A stretch of 53,424 nt of DNA, taken from positions 1 through 53,424 of the forward strand of contig NZ_NIBG01000028.1 of NCBI RefSeq assembly GCF_002270055.1. The letters run 5' to 3'. Below, in pieces: positions 17,767-25,366 of this stretch. The notes under the pieces were generated by a model. That model ran no database searches. It saw only the letters and a program-made list of their open reading frames with translations, and had not been told where the DNA came from. This DNA is from Anaeromicrobium sediminis. GTDB lineage: Bacteria; Bacillota; Clostridia; Peptostreptococcales; Thermotaleaceae. The position numbers were made by a program, and so were the translations under genes. Positions within the stretch are counted from its first letter, which is position 1. Each line of letters starts with the position of its first letter.

Positions 17767-18930
17767 ATGAAAAAAATAACAAAAATATTTTTGATAATCA
17801 TATTAATATTTAGTACTACATTAAATGGATTCGCGTTGGATTTTCAATCAAATGCTAAGGCGGCCATATTAACAGATGAAGAAGGAAATATATTATATGA
17901 AAAAAATGGTGATAAAACATATGCTCCTGCTAGTATAACTAAGCTTATGACTTATTTACTTACTATGGAAGCAAGAGATAATGGGCTAGTTTCATATGAG
18001 GACATAGTTACCATAACTAAACATGCCTCAGACGAGAGGGGAGCAAGATATTGGTTAGTTGAAGGGGAAAAATTAACCTTAAAGGAACTGATAGATGCTA
18101 TGATGGTGGCTTCAGCTAACGATGCAACTATGGCCATAGCTGAATATATAGGTGGAAGTGAAGAAGACTTTGTAAATATGATGAATGAAAGAGCATTAGA
18201 ACTTGGAATGAACAATACTCATTTTGAAAATCCTAATGGAATGCCTGAAGAGGGTATGGGTAACTTAATGTCTGCAAAGGACATTAACATATTAGCTAAA
18301 TATACAATAAAGAATTATAAAGAAGAACTTTTACCCCTTACATCTATGAAAACCCTAGTAAATGAAAAGAGAAGGTTTAGAAAAGATAATACTAATAAAT
18401 TATTGAAAGTAATGCCACAGGTAGATGGATTAAAGACAGGATATACAGATGAAGCAGGATATTGTCTAGTTTCTACCATGCCAGCTAAGGGCTTTAGATT
18501 AATAAGTGTAGTTATGGGAACTAATAATGACTATGAAAGGGTAAAAGAAAGTAAATCATTACTGGAATTTGGAGATAATAACTTTGAAAAGAAAAAGGTT
18601 ATAGATACGGAAAGGGATAAATATACAATGAACTTATTTAATGAAGAAAAAGTTCCTGTAGAAATTGTTCCAAAAGAGAATATTTGGAGGGTAAGTCCTC
18701 ATAAATATATAAAGAGTCAAAATATAATGATTCCAGAAAATACCTACTGGAAAGTAAAAAAAGGCCAAATAGTAGGAAATTTGGAATTAGAATTGTATAA
18801 TTCGGAAAGAATAACAGTAGATCTAGTAAGTAATGAGGATAAAACCATACCCCCAGGTGTATTTTTTAGGAATATATTTACCATACTAGGATGTGTAATT
18901 AAAAGTGCCATTTTGGGGTTGACAAACTAG
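17767..18930 (+). CDS. D-alanyl-D-alanine carboxypeptidase (S11, DacF/PBP5-like)
   Basis: A 387-aa exported penicillin-binding protein that removes the terminal D-Ala from peptidoglycan stem peptides. The signal peptide is MKKITK plus hydrophobic core, cleaved near GFA-LDF. Active-site motifs are SITK (nucleophile Ser about residue 56), SAN (in MVASANDAT) and KTG (in DGLKTGYTD). A C-terminal beta domain and a final amphipathic/hydrophobic segment (ILGCVIKSAILG) would tether it to the membrane. Start: ATG 17767 is chosen because GGGAG (17756-17760) fits it and it begins the signal peptide. An upstream ATG at 17746 would add seven residues. Many clostridial homologues are sporulation-linked. 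Confidence 0.9.
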   Translation: MKKITKIFLIIILIFSTTLNGFALDFQSNAKAAILTDEEGNILYEKNGDKTYAPASITKLMTYLLTMEARDNGLVSYEDIVTITKHASDERGARYWLVEGEKLTLKELIDAMMVASANDATMAIAEYIGGSEEDFVNMMNERALELGMNNTHFENPNGMPEEGMGNLMSAKDINILAKYTIKNYKEELLPLTSMKTLVNEKRRFRKDNTNKLLKVMPQVDGLKTGYTDEAGYCLVSTMPAKGFRLISVVMGTNNDYERVKESKSLLEFGDNNFEKKKVIDTERDKYTMNLFNEEKVPVEIVPKENIWRVSPHKYIKSQNIMIPENTYWKVKKGQIVGNLELELYNSERITVDLVSNEDKTIPPGVFFRNIFTILGCVIKSAILGLTN

Positions 18931-18960
18931 ACTAGTAAATTTAATATATAGGTATATAAT

Positions 18961-19380
<420 letters not shown>

Positions 19381-19443
19381 AAATTTATGAAGATATCTAA
19401 ACTAATAGATATCTTTATTGATTCCAATTTGTCGGGATCAAAT

Positions 19444-19491
19444 AAATAGACTTAATGAATAAAAGGAAGAAATTTATTCATTAAGTCTATT
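19444..19491. terminator. bidirectional terminator
   Basis: AAATAGACTTAATGAATAAA (19444 onward) pairs with a matching arm from 19472 through a short purine loop. It lies just after the stop of the leftward HxlR gene. A second small hairpin, AGATATC/GATATCT, is at about 19389-19412. Confidence 0.8.
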
Positions 19492-19517
19492 TATGTTTTG
19501 AAGATTACTATTTGTGC

Positions 19518-19898
19518 TTACTCACTATCTGTTAACATGCCGTGTGCTTTAAAATAGGTGATTCCCCAATCGCCCATAGTGTTAATAACAGTATTGAACT
19601 TTTTACCTAGAGGTGTTAAAGAATATTCAACTTTTGGGGGAATGACATTGTGAACTTCACGATGAACGACGCCATCAAATTCAAGCTCCTTTAGTTGACG
19701 GTTTAATGTTGCTTGAGTACAAGGGATTAGACGGTCTAACTCATTAAACCTTTTCGTTCCTTGTTCTAGATGCCAGAAAATTAATAGCTTCCATTTGCCT
19801 TTAATAACTTTTTGTGCCATGCAATAAGGGCACAGCTGAACTTTGACATCATCATTGATTTTACATTCTGAACATTCATATAGATATTTTGGATTCAT
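19518..19898 (-). CDS. HxlR-family transcriptional regulator
   Basis: A 126-aa MarR-like winged-helix repressor/activator of the HxlR group. The family block CPYCMAQKVIKGKWKLLIFWHL is present; the usual form is CP-x-IGGKWK. It continues with RFNELDRLIPCTQATLNRQLKEL as recognition helix. It carries an additional N-terminal cysteine pair (ECSEC) which, with CPYC, could make a small metal or redox site. HxlR proteins often sense reactive electrophiles or oxidants via cysteines. GGAGGAG precedes the ATG. It is divergent from the redox operon starting at 20046, its probable target. Confidence 0.88.
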   Translation of the reverse strand: MNPKYLYECSECKINDDVKVQLCPYCMAQKVIKGKWKLLIFWHLEQGTKRFNELDRLIPCTQATLNRQLKELEFDGVVHREVHNVIPPKVEYSLTPLGKKFNTVINTMGDWGITYFKAHGMLTDSE

Positions 19899-19924
19899 TG
19901 CTCCTCCTTTTTATATGAGAAGGC

Positions 19925-19991
19925 ACTATCATTTAAGATAGTATCAATCATTATTAATAGTATTTACAAGTATGATAGTTAGTGGGATAAT
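19925..19991 (+). promoter_or_regulatory. Promoter and candidate HxlR operator
   Basis: The rightward promoter TTTACA (19963-19968) has a 17-bp spacer to GATAAT (19986-19991). Upstream, ACTATC (19925-19930) and GATAGT (19937-19942) form an inverted repeat, and ATGATAGT recurs inside the promoter spacer (19972-19979). These ATAGT elements between the divergent genes are the likely binding sites of the HxlR regulator; this is inference. Confidence 0.6.
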
Positions 19992-20045
19992 TATATCAAA
20001 TTTAAAGGAAAAATCAAATATATAAAAAAGTAAAGGAGAATGATT

Positions 20046-20441
20046 ATGGAACAAATTAATGTAGTAGCTCAATTTATACAAGAAAGTAAAGTGTTTTATC
20101 TAGCAACAAATGGGAAAAATGGACCAGATGTAAGACCAATGGGGATTGTTATTCCTTATAATGAAAGATTGTACTTCATTCTTGCTAAGCCAATGAATCT
20201 TAATCAGCAGTTGCAAGAGGATGGTAAAGTTTCAATTTCAACTTTTAATGGTGAAAAGATGTTAAGACTGTATGGAACAGCTGTACTAGATGATTCTGAT
20301 GAGACGAAAGATGCTTTTATTGACATGAATGAACAAATTGCACAAATGTTCCCGAAAGAAATCATTGCCCCTTACTTTTTGAAAGATGTAAAAGCGAGCA
20401 TAGGTGCTATGGGTGGTCAAGCTGATAATTATGAGTTCTAA
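20046..20441 (+). CDS. Pyridoxamine 5'-phosphate oxidase family flavoprotein
   Basis: A 131-aa split-barrel FMN/F420-binding type protein. Family features are the N-terminal VFYLATNGKNGPDVRPMGI and YFILAKPMNLNQQL, and the beta strands FNGEKMLRLYGTAV. Members of this small group reduce or oxidise unknown substrates with flavin. Start: ATG 20046 is preferred to ATG 20040, because AAGGAG (20033-20038) is 7 bases from the former and only 1 from the latter. It is the first gene of a four-gene same-strand set with redox features. Confidence 0.85.
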   Translation: MEQINVVAQFIQESKVFYLATNGKNGPDVRPMGIVIPYNERLYFILAKPMNLNQQLQEDGKVSISTFNGEKMLRLYGTAVLDDSDETKDAFIDMNEQIAQMFPKEIIAPYFLKDVKASIGAMGGQADNYEF

Positions 20442-20456
20442 TTTGGTGACACAAAA

Positions 20457-21017
20457 GTGATTAAATGGATCAAAGAAAAAGAAGAAGAAAAAAGATATGT
20501 CTTTTATAGAAAAATTGTGCAGGATGATGTTGTATTGGAACCCTCATTAAGAGAATTTTGTGAAGCGAATCAATGTGGTCAATACGGTTCTAATTGGATG
20601 TGTCCACCTAGTTTAGGCACTTATGAAGAATTAACTGAAGAACTTCGTTCTTGCGGTAATGGTATCTTAATGCAGATGATTTATCAATTAGAAGATTCTT
20701 ATGATGTTGAAGGTTGGAGAAAGGCATTAGAAGTGTTCGATTATAAATTAAGAGATATTGCAAATCAGATTTCAAGACATATTCCCAGAGAGGAACTTCT
20801 TATCCTAGGCGCAGGTCCATGTAGGTATTGTGAGATTTGTACGATTAAAAATGGTGAACCTTGCTTATATCCAAATCAGGCAATAGCTTCTGTTGAAGCC
20901 TATAGTATAGAAGTAAGTTCTACGATTAAGAATGTAGGACTCGAGTATAATAATGGACCCAATACTGTATCGACTGTGGCGATTCTATTAGAGAGATCAA
21001 GTACAAGAGGAGATTAA
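20457..21017 (+). CDS. DUF2284 predicted metal-binding protein
   Basis: A 186-aa cysteine-rich protein matching DUF2284. The N-terminal half holds CGQYGSNWMCPPS and the C-terminal half holds GPCRYCEICTIKNGEPCLYP, whose cysteines resemble iron-sulfur or zinc ligands. Function is unknown; homologues occur next to flavoproteins in anaerobes. It starts with GTG at 20457, 15 bp after the previous stop, with only a weak ribosome binding site (TTGGTGA), suggesting translational coupling. Confidence 0.82.
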   Translation: MIKWIKEKEEEKRYVFYRKIVQDDVVLEPSLREFCEANQCGQYGSNWMCPPSLGTYEELTEELRSCGNGILMQMIYQLEDSYDVEGWRKALEVFDYKLRDIANQISRHIPREELLILGAGPCRYCEICTIKNGEPCLYPNQAIASVEAYSIEVSSTIKNVGLEYNNGPNTVSTVAILLERSSTRGD

Positions 21018-21019
21018 GA

Positions 21020-21430
21020 ATGAAAACTGCTGTTAGATATTTTACACGGACTGGTAATACGAAAAAACTTGCCGAAGTTATTGCAAGAGAAGCTAGTGTT
21101 GAAGCTTTGCCGGTTACAGAACCACTTACAGAGGATGTGGATACTTTATTTCTTGCAAGTTCTGTTTACGGAGCAGGCGTAGCAGGTGAAGTAAAAACAT
21201 TTTTGGCAAATATCGGTGTGCAAGTCGGTGAAATCGTTAATATAAGTTCTGCAGCTATTATTGAGTCTACATATGCTCAAGTAAAGAAAATAGCTGAAAA
21301 GAATGGATTGAAAATGTCAACTGATGAATATCATTGTCGTGGTCAGTTTACTTTAATGCATAAAGGTAGACCAAATGCAGAAGATTTACAGGAAGCAGCA
21401 GCATTTGCTAAAAGATATTTAAAACGATAG
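21020..21430 (+). CDS. Flavodoxin-domain protein
   Basis: A 136-aa short flavodoxin-like protein with the FMN phosphate loop TRTGNTKKLAE near residue 9 and SSVYGAG in the second flavin loop. It probably carries electrons between the flavoprotein and cysteine-rich neighbours. The start is 2 bp after the stop of the DUF2284 gene, with AGAGGAG overlapping that gene's last codons, so the operon link is strong. Confidence 0.85.
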   Translation: MKTAVRYFTRTGNTKKLAEVIAREASVEALPVTEPLTEDVDTLFLASSVYGAGVAGEVKTFLANIGVQVGEIVNISSAAIIESTYAQVKKIAEKNGLKMSTDEYHCRGQFTLMHKGRPNAEDLQEAAAFAKRYLKR

Positions 21431-21488
21431 ATGGTAATTAGAAGTATTATTATATTTGAAGATAAGCTTTATAGGAGTGAGAGATAAA

Positions 21489-21770
21489 ATGAAAAAATTA
21501 GAAACAAGCAATTATAAATTTAATCAACACAAAGCTTGTGAATTTTTTCCTTGTCATGAAGGTATTGATCAAGAAAAGTTCAATTGTCTATTCTGTTATT
21601 GTCCTCTTTTCATGTTAGGAAATGAATGTGGTGGGAATTTCAAAATTACAAATGGTATTAAAGACTGCTCATCGTGTACAAGACCCCATGATGAAGAAAG
21701 CTATACTTTTATTATGTCTAAGATGAAAAAAGTTATTGAAAAAGGTTCAAAGTTTGTAAGTGATTTATAA
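21489..21770 (+). CDS. Cysteine-rich small domain protein (PF04071-type)
   Basis: A 93-aa protein with the hallmark CEFFPCHEG, FNCLFCYCPLF, CGGNF and IKDCSSCTRPH. These Cys/His clusters define the cysteine-rich small domain family, which probably binds metal; no enzymatic role is known to me. Start: ATG 21489, with AGGAG at 21473-21477. An in-frame ATG at 21456 lacks a ribosome binding site. It is the last gene of the redox cassette, 58 bp after the flavodoxin gene. Confidence 0.85.
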   Translation: MKKLETSNYKFNQHKACEFFPCHEGIDQEKFNCLFCYCPLFMLGNECGGNFKITNGIKDCSSCTRPHDEESYTFIMSKMKKVIEKGSKFVSDL

Positions 21771-21851
21771 GTGTTTTACAATTAAAAAATACCTCGCTAA
21801 ATTGAAATTTGCCAATCATTTTGATCACAGTTATATTCGAATTATTATAGC

Positions 21852-21994
21852 ATTCACTGACCTCTGGTCAGTGGCAAGCTACCTAGAAGTTTAACTTTTA
21901 TTTATTCGAAATTCAAGGGACGATTAAATAAGAATGATCACAATTACGAATTAATACAAATACTACTCTAAGATAAAATGAAAGGAGTAGTATT
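21852..21994. repeat. Two palindromes upstream of transposase relic
   Basis: CACTGACC/GGTCAGTG (21852-21870, 3-base loop) and AATACTACTC/GAGTAGTATT (about 21956-21993) are perfect stems. The second stands directly before a broken transposase start, so it may be the REP-like end structure of that element. Between them GGGACGATTAA (near 21914) resembles an end of the nearby element. Confidence 0.5.
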
Positions 21995-21998
21995 TTGT

Positions 21999-22061
21999 AT
22001 GCCTAGAGTAGCTAGAAAGAAAAGTGAAGATAGTATTTTTCACATTATGGTAGAATGGTAG
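21999..22061 (+). pseudogene. Truncated RAYT/Y1 transposase start
   Basis: A 20-codon frame, MPRVARKKSEDSIFHIMVEW, matches the N-terminus of the intact transposase that starts at 22150 (MPRVARVKNDFSIYHIMVR). It stops where the second element begins (inverted repeat at 22066), so one element appears inserted in another's transposase gene. The remainder of the broken gene is not found after 23217. Confidence 0.75.
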
Positions 22062-22065
22062 AAAC

Positions 22066-23217
22066 GGGACAGTTAATCGTGGCCATGAATATAAACCTCT
22101 AAAATAACCAATAATAAATTTACCTAAGAAAGAGAGGTTAGAATTAATAATGCCACGAGTAGCGAGAGTTAAAAATGATTTTTCAATTTATCACATAATG
22201 GTTCGTTCCATTAGTGAAATTGATTTGTTTAAAGAAAGAGAAGATAAATTAAAATACTTTTCTTTAATTAAAAAGTATCAATTAAAATATCAATTTAAAA
22301 TATATTCATACTGCCTTATGGATAACCATGGCCATCTATTATTAGATTGTAATGGAGCTGATATATCTAGAATAATGCATTCCATAAACTTTTGTTATGC
22401 TCAATATTACAATCGTAAATATAAACGCCATGGACATGTCTTTCAAGATAGATTTAAAAGCAAAATAGTAGATACAGATGAGTATTTAGCTATGGTTTCA
22501 GCTTATATTCATAACAACCCTAAAGATATAGTAAATACAAAACAAGAAATATTAGATTATGAGTTTTCTAGTTTAAGAGAATATATTAAAAGCAGTAATA
22601 CATATGAAATACTAAATAAGAATTTTCTAAGTGATATATTAGGTCTTTTTAGTGAATATAATTTTAGATCATATATAAGGTTGGTTTTAAAATGTGAGGA
22701 TTATGATGAAGAGCTAGATGTGGAGTTTGTTAATGAAGGAACTGAGTATAGGGGATTAAGAGAAGTATTAATGAGAAACAAAGAACCTATTAAAGTGATA
22801 GAATTTGTTTGTAAACATGGTAAATTTGAAAAAAATCATGTTTATGTGAAGCACAATAGAAAATATACTCATATAAGAGCTCTGAGCTGTTTTCTTATGA
22901 GTTGCTTTTGTAATATTACTCAAAAGAAGATATGCAAAGTTATAGGAAATATCACTCAATCGAGGGTATCTGAATTGAGCTCACTAGGATTGTATTTAGC
23001 TTTTAATGACGATAAGTATAAAAATATTATTAATGATTTTTTATTAAGTTCTTAAGCATTAAAAAAAGAATAGTAATACTAAAGGGGTTTATTTTGGTGC
23101 AAAAAATTCAAATTCATTTATAAATTAATTATGTAGACCATCACATATTTTTTAGATATGTGATTTTTTATTGAAACAAAAAATATTTGGGAATTCAGGG
23201 GCACGATTAACTGTCCC
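22066..23217 (+). mobile_element. RAYT (Y1-transposase) element with inverted terminal sequences
   Basis: The left end reads GGGACAGTTAATCGTGGCC (22066-22084). The right end (23200-23217) is the reverse complement of GGGACAGTTAATCGTGCC. A single transposase gene lies between. After the gene comes a conserved right-end region with a hairpin ATCACATA/TATGTGAT plus T run near 23141-23171. The right-end region recurs, decayed, at about 45636, 48985 and 51540. No direct target duplication is obvious, as expected for Y1-type single-strand transposition. Confidence 0.78.
22150..23055 (+). CDS. REP-associated tyrosine transposase (Y1_Tnp, IS200/IS605-like)
   Basis: A 301-aa transposase whose N-terminal 150 residues form the Y1 HUH-type nuclease: FSIYHIMVR opening, MDNHGHLLL with the metal-binding His-x-His pair, RHGHVFQDRFKSK, and YIHNNPKD, following the catalytic Tyr region. 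Residues 190-301 form a basic, helix-turn-helix-like extension common in clostridial members. The gene appears intact and lies between the inverted ends of its element. It probably acts on single-stranded DNA, recognising end hairpins. Confidence 0.9.
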   Translation: MPRVARVKNDFSIYHIMVRSISEIDLFKEREDKLKYFSLIKKYQLKYQFKIYSYCLMDNHGHLLLDCNGADISRIMHSINFCYAQYYNRKYKRHGHVFQDRFKSKIVDTDEYLAMVSAYIHNNPKDIVNTKQEILDYEFSSLREYIKSSNTYEILNKNFLSDILGLFSEYNFRSYIRLVLKCEDYDEELDVEFVNEGTEYRGLREVLMRNKEPIKVIEFVCKHGKFEKNHVYVKHNRKYTHIRALSCFLMSCFCNITQKKICKVIGNITQSRVSELSSLGLYLAFNDDKYKNIINDFLLSS

Positions 23218-23262
23218 TTAAGATTTTAAGATTTTAATGTAAGATGAAAGTTATGGGGATAT

Positions 23263-23307
23263 AAAAAAAGCCTTATTTTCTTTGACTAACAAGGAAGATA
23301 AGGCCTT
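23263..23307 (-). terminator. terminator of the XRE/membrane-protein operon
   Basis: On minus, GGCCTTATCTTCCTT pairs with AAAGAAAATAAGGC and is followed by seven T. It lies just after the stop of the 120-aa membrane protein gene. Confidence 0.85.
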
Positions 23308-23317
23308 TACTTATGCC

Positions 23318-23680
23318 TTAATAAACTCGTCGATATAAAGCAAGAGAAATTGAATAGGATAACCAACCGACAATTACTATAATATCAAAAAACTCTAACA
23401 TCATTGCTATATTAAAATATCTTATAAGTGCGCTAATTATTATAGTAGTTAATAGTGTAATATTAAAGGCTAGTGAATATGCTCTATTACTTATATACTT
23501 TGCCCTTTCATCACTACGTGATTCAAATACCTTCATGCCAATATAAGATTGAGTGAAAAAAACTCCTATTATAGATAGCAATCCACCTATTGTTAAGGCA
23601 AAGCTAAAATCAAAAGGCATTAAAATAATGGTTACCAGTATGGTTAATATGGTGTAGGCAATATCAAGATTATTTTTCAT
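23318..23680 (-). CDS. Small four-helix membrane protein (DUF2178-like)
   Basis: A 120-aa protein with four hydrophobic segments (about 8-24, 28-48, 72-90, 95-113). The cytoplasmic loop has ESRSDERAKYISNRA, resembling the DER motif seen in DUF2178 and related proteins encoded next to small XRE regulators. Function is unknown. It starts 2 bp after the regulator's stop, with GAGGAGG within that gene's end, so the two are cotranscribed. Confidence 0.75.
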   Translation of the reverse strand: MKNNLDIAYTILTILVTIILMPFDFSFALTIGGLLSIIGVFFTQSYIGMKVFESRSDERAKYISNRAYSLAFNITLLTTIIISALIRYFNIAMMLEFFDIIVIVGWLSYSISLALYRRVY

Positions 23681-23682
23681 AA

Positions 23683-23886
23683 TTATTCCTCCTCATATAT
23701 AAAAACATTTTCAATAGTAGTATTGAAGACTTTTGCAATTTTAAATGCAAGGATTATAGATGGATTATAGCGACCCTTTTCTAAGGATATTATAGTTTGT
23801 CTTGATACATTTACTAATTTAGCAATTTCGTCTTGTGTTAGATTATGTATATCTCTAAGCTGTCTAATTCTGTTTTTCAATAACAA
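23683..23886 (-). CDS. Small XRE-family repressor
   Basis: A 67-aa Cro/CI-type helix-turn-helix protein: RIRQLRDIHNLTQDEIAKLVNVSRQTI covers the two DNA-reading helices, ending with IENVFIYEEE, typical of the YozG-like short regulators. Its own promoter lies over a long palindrome (23909-23938), so autoregulation is expected. It forms an operon with the membrane protein downstream. Confidence 0.88.
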   Translation of the reverse strand: MLLKNRIRQLRDIHNLTQDEIAKLVNVSRQTIISLEKGRYNPSIILAFKIAKVFNTTIENVFIYEEE

Positions 23887-23908
23887 TCACATCCTTTGAT
23901 AGAATATA

Positions 23909-23995
23909 TTACAATGTAAAATCAACTTTACATTGTAAGTGTATATTTAATTTAAAATAATGTCAAGTATACTTTACGTAAAACTAACTTTACAT
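23909..23995 (-). promoter_or_regulatory. Promoter and palindromic operators of the XRE operon
   Basis: On minus, TTGACA (23961-23966) and TACACT (23938-23943) are 17 bp apart. TTACAATGTAAA (23909-23920) and TTTACATTGTAA (23927-23938) form a 12-bp perfect inverted repeat just downstream of the -10. A second site with TTTACGTAAA (23973-23982) and TTTACAT (23989-23995) lies upstream of the -35. The shared TTTACRT unit suggests two binding sites for the XRE repressor. Confidence 0.72.
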
Positions 23996-24120
23996 ATAAA
24001 AATTATAGAAAGATGTATTATATATGAGAAAAAAAGATATAGGCACATATAGGGAAGAGAATTAATGAGAGTTACAATTTATTTGAGTTTGATTTAGGTA
24101 ATTCTCTGTAGTTTCTCTAA

Positions 24121-24440
24121 CTACGTCGTCAAACCGTCGTCAAAATTGGTGAAAGTGCTCACTCGGCGTCACGGAGACGAGCAAGAGGAGATGGACGTCC
24201 TAGGCAGAAATACTGCATCGACAGCAAAAAAAAACTCAGATACCAAATTTCCTAAACCGTGTGTCGGAGGTTCGAATCCTCTTGGGTGCGCCATATATAA
24301 ACCTCATTTTCCTTGGTTTTAAGGGAAGATGAGGTTTTTTATTTTATATGGGATTTGTAGTTAGTTGTGATTAGTTTCTGAAAAATCTCAGTTGTGGTCG
24401 TCGTTACGACGTAGCGTGGGTGGGTTGGAGGGTGCCAGTA
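24121..24440 (+). repeat. Attachment site 2 (P arm, core, P' arm)
   Basis: The P arm begins with CTACGTCGTCAAACCGTCGT (24121), two direct CGTCGTCAAA units 127 bp before the core. GGACGTCCTAGGCAGAAATA (24193) is shared with the copy at 40 kb. The core 24248-24293 is identical over 46 bp to the tRNA-Arg 3' half but has no 5' half, so it is not a functional tRNA. The P' arm repeats the post-tRNA hairpin terminator (about 24301-24343) and CGTCGTTACGACG (24399-24411), 106 bp after the core. P-core-P' is the structure expected at a junction of two tandem islands. Confidence 0.85.
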
Positions 24441-24663
24441 ATTCTAATGAGAGAGGATTAAATGGAAAATAATCTGGTGATAAGATAAGTTGAGCATAAT
24501 TAAAAGTGAACTTTATTATAAATATTTTTTATAAGTACTATGTACTATGCGTTAAAATATGGTAAATATTAATTGAGATTAAAGATATGATGATATTATG
24601 GTATTATTATTAAGAATGATTTTCAATTAGTTTATAATATTATAGGGGAGGCAGGTAACGCAT
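24441..24663. other. Intergenic region before two-component operon
   Basis: The first part (about 24475-24560) weakly resembles the distal segment found after the other att sites (GTGATAA, AATTAAAAGTGAA). No gene is seen. The A+T-rich TTTATAATATTATA near 24630-24643 may contain the -10 of the response regulator gene. Confidence 0.35.
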
Positions 24664-25347
24664 ATGAAAGATAACAGAATTCTAATTGTAGAAGATGAAG
24701 AAGCTATTGTTGACTTGATTGCGTATTCATTAAAAAAGGAAGAATTTAATGTGAAAATAGCTAACAATGGAGTAGAGGCATTAAAATTAGTAGATGAGTT
24801 TAAGCCTAATCTTATGCTGCTTGATTGGATGCTACCTGATGTTAGCGGACTTGATATATGTAAGCTTGTAACTGAAAGGAATAATATCCATATAATAATT
24901 CTTACTGCAAAATCTGATATCTCAGATAAGGTAATGGGATTAGAAGTTGGTGCTGATGATTATATAACAAAGCCTTTCGATATGAGAGAAGTTATTGCCA
25001 GGATTAAAACAATATTTAGGAGAATGGGTAATATCCCAAATAAGCCAAATTATGAAGAACAGGTTATACAGATCAAAGATATAACTATATTTCAAGAAGA
25101 ACGTGTTGTTAAAAAAAATGACAGAATAGTAGAAATTACACCAAAGGAGTATGAACTTTTGGTTTATTTTTATAACAATAGGAATAAGGCTATTTCAAGA
25201 ACTCAGATTCTTGATAGTGTATGGTCATATGAATATGCAGGAGATACAAGAACAGTTGATATACATGTACAAAGATTGAGGAAAAAACTAGGGATAAACG
25301 ATATACTTCAAACAATATTTGGAGTAGGCTATAAAATGGTAAAGTAG
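24664..25347 (+). CDS. OmpR/PhoB-family response regulator
   Basis: A 227-aa two-component regulator. The receiver domain (residues 1-118) has the acidic pocket VEDEEA, phosphoacceptor Asp in LLDWMLPD, the Thr/Ser of ILTAKSD and Lys of TKPF. The C-terminal winged helix (about 130-226) ends with the recognition region DTRTVDIHVQRLRKKLG. GGGGAGG lies about 13 bases before the ATG. The partner kinase gene starts 19 bp after its stop. Targets are unknown; the surface-protein genes downstream are candidates. Confidence 0.93.
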   Translation: MKDNRILIVEDEEAIVDLIAYSLKKEEFNVKIANNGVEALKLVDEFKPNLMLLDWMLPDVSGLDICKLVTERNNIHIIILTAKSDISDKVMGLEVGADDYITKPFDMREVIARIKTIFRRMGNIPNKPNYEEQVIQIKDITIFQEERVVKKNDRIVEITPKEYELLVYFYNNRNKAISRTQILDSVWSYEYAGDTRTVDIHVQRLRKKLGINDILQTIFGVGYKMVK

Positions 25348-25366
25348 AATAAGTGGGGTAAGCTGT

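Noticed and set aside
24248-24293. Second and third tRNA-Arg genes
   Set aside because: Only the 3' half is present; there is no acceptor 5' strand, D arm or 5' anticodon stem. They are attachment cores. The same applies to 40158-40203.
24170-24340. Integrase C-terminal coding remnant running through the att core
   Set aside because: A forward frame exists across the core, but it has none of the R-H-R-Y integrase motifs and is not conserved in frame between copies.
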